Assembly (NCBI GenBank): GCA_963844055.1 | Contig: CAWJMN010000001.1 | Location: forward strand, 3,224,001 to 3,288,000 | DNA: 64,000 nt | DNA from: CAWJMN01 sp963844055 | GTDB taxonomy: Bacteria > Planctomycetota > Planctomycetia > Pirellulales > Pirellulaceae | Reading direction: 5' to 3' | Notes under the pieces: generated by a model | Seen by the model: the letters and a program-made list of their open reading frames with translations, nothing else | Told to the model about the DNA's origin: nothing | Database searches by the model: none | Shown: piece after piece, positions 37,013-45,550 of the stretch | Numbering within the stretch: the first letter of the stretch is position 1 | Layout: each line of letters opens with the position of its first letter | Program-made: the position numbers and the translations under genes

Positions 37013-38584
37013 CTAGGGCGTGGAAGGCTCTTCGGGAGCACTATCTTCCTGTGGAACGTAGAATAGCTCCGCGAATTCGTTGCCAGAATTTGTCAGCAAA
37101 TACCCGCCGCCGAGTGCCTGGTATGCACTAACGATCCCGGCGAGCTGTTGCTGTTTCGTTTCCAGCAGCGAGGTACGTGCTTCGAGCAGGTCGCGGGTAG
37201 CGAGCAGCACATCGACATACTGCACTCGTGCAAACTCTTCTTCCAGCGGTGCCTGGAAGAAGCCGCGTGCAACCGTGACAGACGCTTCCAGTGCCTTCAC
37301 TTCATCGTATTTGATCTCTACGCTTTGGCGGTAGTTTTCCACTTTGTTCACAGCATTCGTCACCTCGGTGTATGCATTCAGCACGGTACGCTGATATTCA
37401 TAAACCGCTTGAAGCTGACGAGCGTTTGCATTGAGGTATTCAGCACGAATCGCTGCTCGGTTGATAAGTGGCGCCACCAACTGGCCCGCTGCATTGGTAA
37501 CCAGTGCTTCCGGGTCAAACAGATAGCGAGTATTGAACGCTTCGTAGCCGACGCCGGCCGAGACAATTAGCTTGGGATAAAAGTTGGCACGGGCGACCCG
37601 CACGTCAAGTCCCGAAGCAGCAACCTCACGCTCTGCTGCGCGGATATCACGACGGTTCTGCATCAGCTGAGTTGGGAATCCGACCTGCACCATTCGTGAG
37701 TCAAGCGTAATCGCATCCCAGTTGATCCGGCTGACTGGCTGTGGATATCGACCGGTAAGGAAATTGATTCGGTTTTCGGCTTCGATGATTTTCTGGCGGA
37801 CAATTAACCGTTGGCTTTCGTTCTTGCGAACTTCGGCCAGGAAACGTTGCACGCTAAGCTCCGTACCACGGGCAGCTTCTTTCTGCGCCTTGGCAACTTC
37901 GAGGCTTTGCTGCTGAAGCGCGATAGTCTGGTTAAGGAATTCGAGCTTCTTATCGAGTGCGGCCAGTTCGTAATACTTCTCAGCCGTCTCCGCCACAAGC
38001 CGCGTGACGAGGAAGTTTCGCGACTCGACGGCCTCGCAGTAACGCTGCTGTGCCGCATCCCGGGCATTGCGGAGTTGGCGCCAAATATCAACATTCCAAA
38101 ACATGTTCGCTGAAAGGCCCGCATTGGTCAGCGGACTTGGAAAGCTACCTCCACCAGGATAGGTAAGCTGGTCTTCAGCGGCTCCGAGTGGCATGTACCG
38201 GCTATTTCGCCCCACACCACCGCCCGCTCCGACACTCACGAAGGGGAAGTAGGCACCGCGTCTAGCCATGATTTGGTTAGCAGCGATTTGAAGCTCTTGA
38301 TTTCGGACCTTGAGCTCTAGGTTCTGCGACAACCCGTTTGTGAGCAAGTCAGTTAGGACGGGGTCGTCAAAAAACTCGTACAGTCCAACCTGCGCTGTGT
38401 TTTCTGCTGTCACCTTGCCGTTAAAGCCACCCGGCAAGGCTGCTCCTGTCTCAGGCGAACTGAGTGCAGGAAGGCGACAGCCGGGAAGTATCCCTAGCAT
38501 GATGCAAACGAACAGGTGAAACAGTGAGACTTTTCCGACAGCACCACGGATGGCATGGATCGGATCCAAAATATTTATAAGCAT
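37013..38584 (-). CDS. Outer-membrane efflux protein (TolC/NodT family lipoprotein)
   Basis: 523 residues. The N-terminus has a hydrophobic segment ending LGILPGC, a lipobox, followed by CRLP. Two outer-membrane-efflux repeats follow, with LTDLLTNGLSQNLELKVRNQELQIAANQI and a second coiled-coil half around 330-470. The GxxxxVNAxxxxxxYE type barrel stretch is recognisable (SAGVGYEAFNTRY). It supplies the exit duct of the RND exporter whose adaptor and pump genes lie downstream on the same strand; the 746-base gap suggests separate promoters. Confidence 0.9.
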   Translation of the reverse strand: MLINILDPIHAIRGAVGKVSLFHLFVCIMLGILPGCRLPALSSPETGAALPGGFNGKVTAENTAQVGLYEFFDDPVLTDLLTNGLSQNLELKVRNQELQIAANQIMARRGAYFPFVSVGAGGGVGRNSRYMPLGAAEDQLTYPGGGSFPSPLTNAGLSANMFWNVDIWRQLRNARDAAQQRYCEAVESRNFLVTRLVAETAEKYYELAALDKKLEFLNQTIALQQQSLEVAKAQKEAARGTELSVQRFLAEVRKNESQRLIVRQKIIEAENRINFLTGRYPQPVSRINWDAITLDSRMVQVGFPTQLMQNRRDIRAAEREVAASGLDVRVARANFYPKLIVSAGVGYEAFNTRYLFDPEALVTNAAGQLVAPLINRAAIRAEYLNANARQLQAVYEYQRTVLNAYTEVTNAVNKVENYRQSVEIKYDEVKALEASVTVARGFFQAPLEEEFARVQYVDVLLATRDLLEARTSLLETKQQQLAGIVSAYQALGGGYLLTNSGNEFAELFYVPQEDSAPEEPSTP

Positions 38585-39412
38585 GGAACACCAGCGACAG
38601 AATCATGAACGAGTCGAATGACGCAAAACAGGCAGGTACCTGCGTTCTATCCGGAACAAGTCATAAAGACATGCGCGACAGAACAACTGGCTTAGGTCAT
38701 ATCGGCCGCACAGAAGTCACAAGACATTACTTCGCTTGTTATAGTCAGCACAAAGCGAGCGACTAGGCTCATTCATTCCGTATAAACGAATCAGATTCTG
38801 CCAGTTCGGCGATGGCAGTGAAAAAACGGATGCATTCATAGAAAAAGGGAGCAGGTAGGATAGGCGTTAAATCTTTCCTCATCCGTACACTTTTGGCTGC
38901 CTGCCCGAAAACAGGGGGCTGCCCTTCGCAAGATTCCCTGGCAAAACCTCTACGGCATAAATCTCGACGAGAAGAGCCTAAAAGCGATGGCCAAGGGACG
39001 CCTATTCGTCATCGACAACAAAACAAGCTGCCTGTTTGTAGTCGACTCGCAAGTGCTTGCTTATGAAAATGAGCTCAGCCGGCATTGCTTCTGAGCTTGA
39101 ACGGACAACCCGGAAACCTTTGCCGTTTCGCCAGACTTCTAAAGCAACCGTCTGAGCTTCAAGTATTGCCCTAATGGTCAAGTAGGTGGAGGTTTACGAA
39201 GTAAATGGCAGCACTTCCTGTTACAGCCTGCGCTCAAACCATTCAAGGAAGCCTTAAAAAAGGCTACCGGGAATGGTTAGACGATCTTCAGGTATACTAC
39301 CCAGAATTAGAGGGAAACCAAGCCTTCCAGCGGTTGAGCACCTAGTAGCAAGCTAATCCTTTTCCAATCATTCCGCGCAAGTAGGGAAACAGCCCAAGCT
39401 AAAGTGAGAGCC
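38585..39412. other. Intergenic region with degenerate short frames
   Basis: About 830 bases between two divergent genes. Two protein-like but short plus-strand stretches are seen: a 35-codon frame from ATG 38987 (LFVIDNKTSCLFVVDSQVL) whose frame stays open upstream without a start, and a 45-codon frame from ATG 39206. Neither has a family or a convincing ribosome site; they may be remains of a decayed gene. The promoters of both flanking genes must be here. Confidence 0.45.
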
Positions 39413-40786
39413 ATGAACAACCGTCGCCAAAGTGCCTTGAGGATTGCTATTCAGACGTTGTGCTTGATGATCTTTGGATTTGGATCGCTTTGTCTAGGCC
39501 AAGAGGTTCGCCCTGACAAACAAGGGACCAACCTTTCTTACTTGGACAATGGCATCATCAGGGTCGGTGCCGACTTAGATCATGGCGGCAGCATCGGGTT
39601 TCTGGCCGATGTCAAGAAGAGTGGCAATGTCATTAATGTCCACGATCTCGGTAGGTGGATTGGCCAATCTTACTATTCTGGCCCCAAGCCTTTCGGAACA
39701 ACTCATCCTGCCTGGAAGAACTGGCCCTGGAACCCTGTAAGTGCCGGAGATGTTTATGGCAACTCATCGAAGTTGATTGAGAAAAAGAATGATGGCAAGA
39801 CCCTGTACATCAAGTCGATCCCGATGCAGTGGGCGCTGAAGAATGTGCCGGGGGAATGCCATTTTGAAACGTGGATCACGCTGGAAGGTCGCTCCGTTCA
39901 CGTCCGAAATCGGTTGACCAATGATCGCAAAGACCACAATCAGTATCCTTCGATGGATCAAGAGCTACCTGCCGTATACACCATAGGGAAGCTACATCGG
40001 TTGATGACCTATACGGGCGACACCCCCTTCACGGATAGTCCGCTCCAGGAGATTCCTAAGAAACAAGAGAAGGGCAACCAGCCGCAATGGACGACTTTCT
40101 TCGCCACAGAGCATTGGGCCGCGCTCGTGAATGATGATGACTGGGGCCTGGGTATCATTCATCCTGATGTCGTCAGATTTGTCGGAGGCTTTTACGGCAA
40201 GGCGAACACGGGTGGCCCCAATGATGATCCCAACGGTTACGTCGCTCCTGTGAGGCAGGAAATCCTAGACCACAACATTCTCTACGACTTTCAATATACG
40301 CTAGTTCTGGACACGCTCACGAATATCCGCAAGGAAGCGTATCGACAACGTCCCCAAACGAATTTGCCGGACTACCATTTCAAGAATGATCGCCAACACT
40401 GGTGGTTTCAGAATGCAGAAGATTCCGGATACCCATTTAAAGAGGGTCTGCACCTGAAGATGGAAAAGAATGACCCACAGTTGTACGGCCCAGAGGCGGC
40501 TTGGAATTCAAAGGATGTTCCCAAACTCTACATCCGAGCCGCTTTTCGAACAAAGAACAGCAGGGCACAACTCTTTTGGCAATCTGCCGATAGGCCTGGA
40601 TTTCCGCCCGACCAAAATATTCGGTTTGACATCGTGCCGGACGGCATGTTCCGAACTTATGAGGTAGACCTTTCCGCGTCACCTGCTTACCAAGGAACAA
40701 TCAGGCGACTTCGACTTGATCCCGTTGAGACTGGAAATATTGGCGAGACTGTCAACCTGGAGTTCATTTCAGCATTTAATCGGTAG
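39413..40786 (+). CDS. Secreted hypothetical protein, possibly carbohydrate-related
   Basis: Family not recognised. About 457 residues with a signal peptide (to about SLCLGQ). The first two thirds are beta-rich (LSYLDNGIIRVGADLDHGGSIGFLAD; FETWITLEGRSVHVRNRLTND), reminiscent of galactose-mutarotase-like beta-sandwiches. The last third (FKNDRQHWWFQNAEDSGYPF ... FDIVPDGMFRTYEVDLSASP) resembles a carbohydrate-binding beta-sandwich. The ATG at 39413 is preferred to GTG 39404. It is followed after about 100 bases by an esterase gene, so a role in polysaccharide use is possible but inferred. Confidence 0.6.
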   Translation: MNNRRQSALRIAIQTLCLMIFGFGSLCLGQEVRPDKQGTNLSYLDNGIIRVGADLDHGGSIGFLADVKKSGNVINVHDLGRWIGQSYYSGPKPFGTTHPAWKNWPWNPVSAGDVYGNSSKLIEKKNDGKTLYIKSIPMQWALKNVPGECHFETWITLEGRSVHVRNRLTNDRKDHNQYPSMDQELPAVYTIGKLHRLMTYTGDTPFTDSPLQEIPKKQEKGNQPQWTTFFATEHWAALVNDDDWGLGIIHPDVVRFVGGFYGKANTGGPNDDPNGYVAPVRQEILDHNILYDFQYTLVLDTLTNIRKEAYRQRPQTNLPDYHFKNDRQHWWFQNAEDSGYPFKEGLHLKMEKNDPQLYGPEAAWNSKDVPKLYIRAAFRTKNSRAQLFWQSADRPGFPPDQNIRFDIVPDGMFRTYEVDLSASPAYQGTIRRLRLDPVETGNIGETVNLEFISAFNR

Positions 40787-40888
40787 TGGAATTGCGGTAC
40801 TTGACCCCGACGACTGCATCGACAACGCAACTGACGCAAAAGGCATCAGAACAGGGCACAAATTCGCTTGGGAACCACGATCGGAGAA

Positions 40889-41839
40889 ATGATGATTTGC
40901 AAGTTGATCTATTCGCCGCTTGTCGTTGGGCTGATGGTTTGCCTGGCGTGCGCCCAAGAATTGCCGATGCGAACCGAGCCCCTCGGTCCTGGCGATCACA
41001 CCCGTAAGCTCACCGTGGGTGAACTGAATCGCAGCTACCTCGTTCACATCCCATCCAATTACGACCCGAAGAAGCAAACACCTGTGGTCCTGGCCTTTCA
41101 TGGCGGCGGTGCGAACGCGGCGAACATGGTGGTGTTTAGTGGCCTTAACCGTAAGTCCGATGAGGCTGGTTTCATCGTCGTTTATCCGAGTGGAACGGGA
41201 CGGGTGGACCAGTTCCTGACATTCAACGGCGGAAACTGTTGCGGCTACGCCATGAACAACAGAGTTGACGATGTAGAGTTCACTCGCCAACTGCTTGACG
41301 ACCTTGCTAAGTTCGCCAACATCGACCCCAAACGGGTGTTCGCTACCGGCATGTCGAATGGCGGGATTATGTCCTATTTGCTCGCGTCGGAACTCTCAGA
41401 TCGTATCGCTGCCATCGCCCCGGTCAGCGGGCCAATGGGAACGGACGCTTGCAACCCCAAGCGTCCTGTGTCCGTCATCCACTTTCATGGAACCGACGAC
41501 GAACACGCGCCATTCAAAGGGGGCAAAGGGAAGGGGCCGTCCGGCACGGATTTTAAGTCTGTCGAACATTCAATTCAGGCATGGGTAAAGGCCAATGGCT
41601 GTGAGAACCAGCCGGTCGTCTCCAAACTCCCGGACAGTGCCAAGGATGGAACAACCGTCACACGCAAAACCTATCGGTCTGGCAACGAAGACTCAGAAGT
41701 TGTGCTGATTCTGATTGAAGGTGGTGGGCATACTTGGCCAGGAAAGGATGCACGCCTTAAGGCTTTGGGAAAATCCACCAAGAACATCTCGGCCAATGAC
41801 CTGATGTGGGAGTTTTTCGAGAAGCACCCGATGAAATGA
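40889..41839 (+). CDS. Secreted alpha/beta-hydrolase esterase (PHB depolymerase/LpqC-like)
   Basis: About 316 residues after the ATG at 40889 (a further ATG lies one codon later; the frame opens at 40868). Signal peptide to about LACAQ. The catalytic serine is in FATGMSNGGIMSY, the oxyanion stretch is VVLAFHGGGANA, and the acid/histidine pair is indicated by HGTDDEHAP and EGGGHTWPG. The FNGGNCCGYA cysteines are typical of polyhydroxybutyrate depolymerase and feruloyl esterase-like proteins. Substrate could be a polyester or an ester-decorated polysaccharide. Confidence 0.88.
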   Translation: MMICKLIYSPLVVGLMVCLACAQELPMRTEPLGPGDHTRKLTVGELNRSYLVHIPSNYDPKKQTPVVLAFHGGGANAANMVVFSGLNRKSDEAGFIVVYPSGTGRVDQFLTFNGGNCCGYAMNNRVDDVEFTRQLLDDLAKFANIDPKRVFATGMSNGGIMSYLLASELSDRIAAIAPVSGPMGTDACNPKRPVSVIHFHGTDDEHAPFKGGKGKGPSGTDFKSVEHSIQAWVKANGCENQPVVSKLPDSAKDGTTVTRKTYRSGNEDSEVVLILIEGGGHTWPGKDARLKALGKSTKNISANDLMWEFFEKHPMK

Positions 41840-41968
41840 AACAAACATCGACGTAAAGCCGTCGATGTTCTCGAAGCGAAGATTTAGGGGTGCGACGACG
41901 TTGGCTTCGTCTCGATCTTCTCAATCCATTGAATAGAACGAACTACGCAGCGAGCAGCACATACGGTA

Positions 41969-42151
41969 CTAGGCCTTGACATCAATGCCGCCGCCATCAC
42001 TATCGCCATCATGATCAGGGTCCGTGCCGGCCGACTGCGTGGCTTGGCTCGGGGCAGGTGCTTCTGCTTTTGCCGTCGGCTTGGCCGAAGTTGATTGTGC
42101 TTGCTGAATTGCTACGTTTGCTGAACTGCCGATGCTTCCAATTGCTGACAT
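41969..42151 (-). CDS. Small protein with acidic Gly/Asp-rich tail
   Basis: 60 residues: a short N-terminal helix (MSAIGSIGSSANVAIQQAQS), an Ala/Pro/Lys-rich linker and a tail DPDHDGDSDGGGIDVKA. A GGAGC ribosome site lies about 10 bases before the ATG. The DxDxDG-like tail could bind calcium. Comparable tiny proteins with this tail seem familiar from planctomycetes, but no function is known. It stands alone between two genes on different strands. Confidence 0.6.
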   Translation of the reverse strand: MSAIGSIGSSANVAIQQAQSTSAKPTAKAEAPAPSQATQSAGTDPDHDGDSDGGGIDVKA

Positions 42152-42647
42152 CTGTTTTGCTCCAATGAAGGGACTGAGTCACATTAACCTTACTTCTCAA
42201 ATCGGCATACGGCGAACACGCTTAGAAAGGATTGCAAATTACATCACTTAAATCGGGTCGCAACGGCTAGGTACACCCATTCTTAGGTGCTCCACGATCG
42301 ATTTATGGAGTTAGCTTGCAGGTTCGTAATACTGGTTGGAATTTGACCCGTGTGTACATCACTTGGTATGTGACGACGTCAGTAGTCATCGTGCAGTGTG
42401 CGGGAAGTGCAAGTCACCACACTTCGAGGGACAGATCCTGAGAGTCGTTTTCAGAATGGTTGTTGCTTCTTAACTCGCTAGTGGTGGACGCATTGGCGAT
42501 TGAGCGAGTGACGTTTTTGGTCGGTCAATAAAGTGGCGCGTGATAAAACCGATAGGCCTCATGACAGCCATCTACCGGAGCAGCTAACAAGCCTCCTCAA
42601 ACAAGGTGTTTGCCGGGAGGCTGCGGAATCTTTGAGGAGCGGCCTTT
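42152..42647. other. Intergenic region
   Basis: About 500 bases with no gene. AGCCTCC (42590-42596) and GGAGGCT (42616-42622) form a 7-base hairpin shortly after the sulfatase stop, a possible but T-poor terminator of that gene. Confidence 0.5.
42590..42622 (-). terminator. Weak hairpin downstream of the sulfatase gene
   Basis: A 7-base stem AGCCTCC/GGAGGCT with a 19-base loop, 25 bases after the stop. There is no clear T run on the minus strand, so termination is uncertain. Confidence 0.3.
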
Positions 42648-44105
42648 TTACTTACTTGGCTTAGCGTACTGCTGAAGTAGGGCAGCTAGTTCTTTCACGC
42701 GAGCAGCGTGAGCAGGGTGCGTGGCCAAGTTGGTTGTCTCTTGCGGGTCCGTTTCAAGGTCATAAAGCTGCTCTCCCTTCGAGCCTCCATCCCACTGCGT
42801 GTAGCGGAAGCGAGAAGTGCGAACACTGTAACCATCGAATTGGCCACGTCGGACTTGCGTAAACGCGACCTGCTTCACCTCTTGCGAAGCATCCACCAGG
42901 ATTGGACGCAGGCTTTTGCCACTGAGATATTCCGGAAGTGGAAGCTGCGCAAGGTCGGCGACCGTCGGATAGATATCCACCAACTCGGCCAAGGCAGGTG
43001 ACTTTTTACCGTTGCTGGCGAAGCCTGGAGCAGACACGATGAGGGGAACACGAGCCGAGTTTTCAAACAGACTCATCTTTTGCCATAGGCCATGATCTTG
43101 CAAGTGATAGCCGTGGTCACTGGCAAAAACTATGATCGTATTATCCGCCAAGCCGAGCCGCTCGACGGCATCGAGAACACGACCGACTTGGGCATCCATG
43201 AATGAAATCGATGCTTGGTAGGCCTGAATGGCTTCTCGACGCTGACCGTCTGACATTTTGTCTTGCTCTTGTTTCGCACTGGCAAACGCAGGAGCTGGCA
43301 AGCGAGCGCGATCTTCTTCGCTGAGATTAGGCAAGGAAATATCTGCCTGGGGATACTTTTCAAAGTAAGGCTTGGGAGCGACATAAGGCGTATGGGGACG
43401 GAAGAAGCCAACCGCCAGGAAGAACGGATCAGACTTGTGCTTTTCCAAAAGGCTAATCGCCGCGGTGGCAGATAGGCCATCAGTTTGTTCCTCATCGGTG
43501 CCATCGGCCGCCAACCAGCTGACGGTTCCTCCAAAGTTCTTGGGGACAAGGCTGAAGATTTTGTCTTCGTCGGCTCGGTCACGTCCCTTGGGATTAAAAA
43601 CCTCGGCCCACGAGGGAGCATCATCTAAACCATTGGTGCCAATTTGATTGGGAACGCCATAGTGATATAGCTTGCCAACACGAGCGACATAATAACCATT
43701 GTTTTTAAAGAGCTGAGGGAGCGTAACGGTATCGGGAATGGCCTCACGAAAATGGGGAGAGCCCTGTCCTGGCTTGGCGTTGGGGCCGCCGGGGTTTCTC
43801 AGGACACCGGTATCATTGGGACGTCGCCCCGTTAAAAGCGAGCTGCGGCTCGGGCTGCAGAGGGGGAACTGACAATAGGCTCGCTCGAACGTAACTCCAC
43901 GCGCAGCGAGGCGATCGAGGTTGGGCGTTTTTACTTGCGGATCGCCATAGCAACCCAAACGGCAATTCAGATCGTCCGCCATAATGAATAGCACATTGGG
44001 CTTGCGTGGCTGCGCAGAATCGGCAGCATGCCCAAGTGTGCCCACAACGATCAGCAATAATGAACTGAAGGCATAGAAAAACGCTCGCTTCAAAAACGGA
44101 TGCAT
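42648..44105 (-). CDS. Sulfatase (iduronate-2-sulfatase-like, S1 family)
   Basis: About 485 residues from ATG 44105, which has an AAGGAAA ribosome site and gives a signal peptide; the frame runs open to 44186 but the extra 27 residues are unsuitable. The metal site NVLFIMADDLNCRLGCYGD and the modification motif FPLCSPSRSSLLTGRRP, whose cysteine becomes formylglycine, are intact. IIVFASDHGYHLQDHGLWQKMS supplies further active-site residues. The architecture is that of iduronate-2-sulfatase-type enzymes cutting sulfate esters from polysaccharides. A sulfatase-maturing enzyme is not encoded in the window. Confidence 0.92.
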   Translation of the reverse strand: MHPFLKRAFFYAFSSLLLIVVGTLGHAADSAQPRKPNVLFIMADDLNCRLGCYGDPQVKTPNLDRLAARGVTFERAYCQFPLCSPSRSSLLTGRRPNDTGVLRNPGGPNAKPGQGSPHFREAIPDTVTLPQLFKNNGYYVARVGKLYHYGVPNQIGTNGLDDAPSWAEVFNPKGRDRADEDKIFSLVPKNFGGTVSWLAADGTDEEQTDGLSATAAISLLEKHKSDPFFLAVGFFRPHTPYVAPKPYFEKYPQADISLPNLSEEDRARLPAPAFASAKQEQDKMSDGQRREAIQAYQASISFMDAQVGRVLDAVERLGLADNTIIVFASDHGYHLQDHGLWQKMSLFENSARVPLIVSAPGFASNGKKSPALAELVDIYPTVADLAQLPLPEYLSGKSLRPILVDASQEVKQVAFTQVRRGQFDGYSVRTSRFRYTQWDGGSKGEQLYDLETDPQETTNLATHPAHAARVKELAALLQQYAKPSK

Positions 44106-44782
44106 ATCTGGTTTCCTTCCCTTGGATAAAACGCGCACCGCATCACAACAAGGACCTCGCTCTATGCAAACAGCGGGCCCGAACATGAAAAACTAAGTGC
44201 TACGTTCGATTAAGCGAGACGGGGATTCGCGAGAATCAAGGATGTTTGTTGCTGCATCCAATTGCTTGCGAACCGGTGGTACTAAGGTATACCCGTTATA
44301 TCTGTCAGCAAATATGATGGCCACATCACCAGATTATTTGACGGCCACCCAGCATATTTGCTAAACGAGCAATTTGTTCCAAGGTAGAGCACTTGCGAAA
44401 TGATGACCCACCCTGCTTTCTCGTTCCGATCGGATGGGTCGCGCGACTTGACGAGTGGGAAGGGCAGGGGCTTCCAGCGCTAGCAATGATTGGCAAGTGC
44501 GGGCAGCAACTTCGATAAGCCTGGGCGCGATAGGCGGCGGATTATTTTGCTGCTCTGCTGGCCGTGCAAACGCTGAAGAATGGCGTTTGAGCTCTCTTTA
44601 AATTCCTGCGGAGGCTATGAGTCCAGGGCCGGGATTGGTATCGCAACGGTCGGTACGGCCAATCCGCGGAATCCAAGGGGCATGGAGTGACTCCCGACCG
44701 CCCAAAGGCTTGGGCAAGGGGCAACACTGACATCCATAAGATATTTCTACACAAGGACTTAGCGATATAACCTGCCAATCAC
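44106..44782. other. Intergenic region upstream of imuA
   Basis: About 680 bases with no supported gene. It contains an unusual inverted/direct repeat set at 44307-44362 and ends at the imuA promoter. Short frames on the minus strand (for example 44542-44778) lack any family feature. Confidence 0.5.
44307..44362. repeat. Nested inverted and direct repeats, possible transposon end relic
   Basis: AGCAAATATG (44307-44316) and CATATTTGCT (44353-44362) are perfect inverted repeats. Between them the phrases GATGGCCACATCACCAG and GACGGCCACCCAG repeat in direct order, each preceded by an AT-rich TATTTG-like block. Stacked repeats of this kind occur at the ends of IS21-type elements. No transposase is nearby, so it would be a solitary end. 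Confidence 0.5.
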
Positions 44783-44811
44783 TTGACCGATAGTGTACAT
44801 CTGTATATATT
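44783..44811 (+). promoter_or_regulatory. Promoter of the imuA-imuB-dnaE2 operon
   Basis: TTGACC (44783-44788) and TATATT (44806-44811), 17 bases apart, about 20 bases before ATG 44831, which has GAGG as its ribosome site. The spacer contains the palindrome TGTACA, a possible repressor half-site. No match to the known LexA boxes (CTGTN8ACAG, GAACN4GTTC or GTTCN7GTTC) was seen, although such operons are usually SOS-controlled. Confidence 0.6.
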
Positions 44812-44830
44812 TCAATCCGAGGTCATTGCT

Positions 44831-45550
44831 ATGGACGTGCAGCATCAAAATTCGACGAAACCAACGCTAGAGGAACTCCAGCGCCGAATCCAAGTCTTGG
44901 AAGGGCGGGGGGCATCTGTGGAGAGGCCCACGGTATCTACTGGCTGCGCCTTGCTCGATCAACTCTTCCCGGACATTGGCATCCGTAAAGGAAGCCTTGT
45001 GGAGTGGATCAGCAATGGCGAGGCCAGTTGCGCGGGAACCTTGTCGCTCTTTGTAGGCCAGCAGCTTTCGATCCGCGGCAAGTCGACCATCATTGTTGAT
45101 GTGCAGCACCAGATCTTTGTGACAGCTTTGGTGGCCATGGGCTGCGACCTGACGAAGCTCTTTCTGATTCGCCCAACCAGCGAACGCGAAGCACTTTGGG
45201 CATGCGAAGAATCTTTGCGTTGCGTGGCAGTGGACTGGGTTTGGGCGCGGATGGACACGGTCTCGGAGACTTCTTTTAGAAGATTGCAATTAGCTGTAGA
45301 AGCTTCTGGAGCGGTTGGCTTCTTCGTTCGCCCCGCCAAGGCACTGCGTCAATCTTCTTGGGCAGACATTCGCTTACTGGTTTCCCTTGTGCCCTCTAGA
45401 TGCGAGGCACCCCGCTGCCGAGTTGAGGTTGCCTATAGCCGAGGGCCGACCTCGCGGTCTGTTGCAGAAGTCACCATTGATCCCGTGCGGGGAAAACTCT
45501 ATGACGCCGCCTGCTCGAATCCAACGTATCCTCTGTCTTTGGTTTCCTGA
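44831..45550 (+). CDS. imuA: ImuA (SulA/RecA-like protein of the mutagenesis cassette)
   Basis: About 239 residues. RecA-like layout: TGCALLDQLFPDIGIRKGSLVEW in place of the Walker A region, then STIIVDVQHQIF and LFLIRPTSEREALWACEESLRC, a pattern of ImuA proteins, followed by DWVWARMD and a C-terminal beta-rich part. No canonical P loop is present. ImuA is encoded before imuB and dnaE2 and takes part in SOS mutagenesis. The ATG at 44831 is chosen since it follows the promoter and a GAGG site; the open frame to 44783 overlaps the promoter. It overlaps imuB by 50 bases. Confidence 0.85.
   Translation: MDVQHQNSTKPTLEELQRRIQVLEGRGASVERPTVSTGCALLDQLFPDIGIRKGSLVEWISNGEASCAGTLSLFVGQQLSIRGKSTIIVDVQHQIFVTALVAMGCDLTKLFLIRPTSEREALWACEESLRCVAVDWVWARMDTVSETSFRRLQLAVEASGAVGFFVRPAKALRQSSWADIRLLVSLVPSRCEAPRCRVEVAYSRGPTSRSVAEVTIDPVRGKLYDAACSNPTYPLSLVS

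Noticed and set aside
44542..44778. Minus-strand frame of 78 codons
   Set aside because: No ribosome site, no family feature, atypical composition.
44783..44831. LexA box in the imuA promoter
   Set aside because: No known LexA consensus fits; only a short TGTACA palindrome is present.
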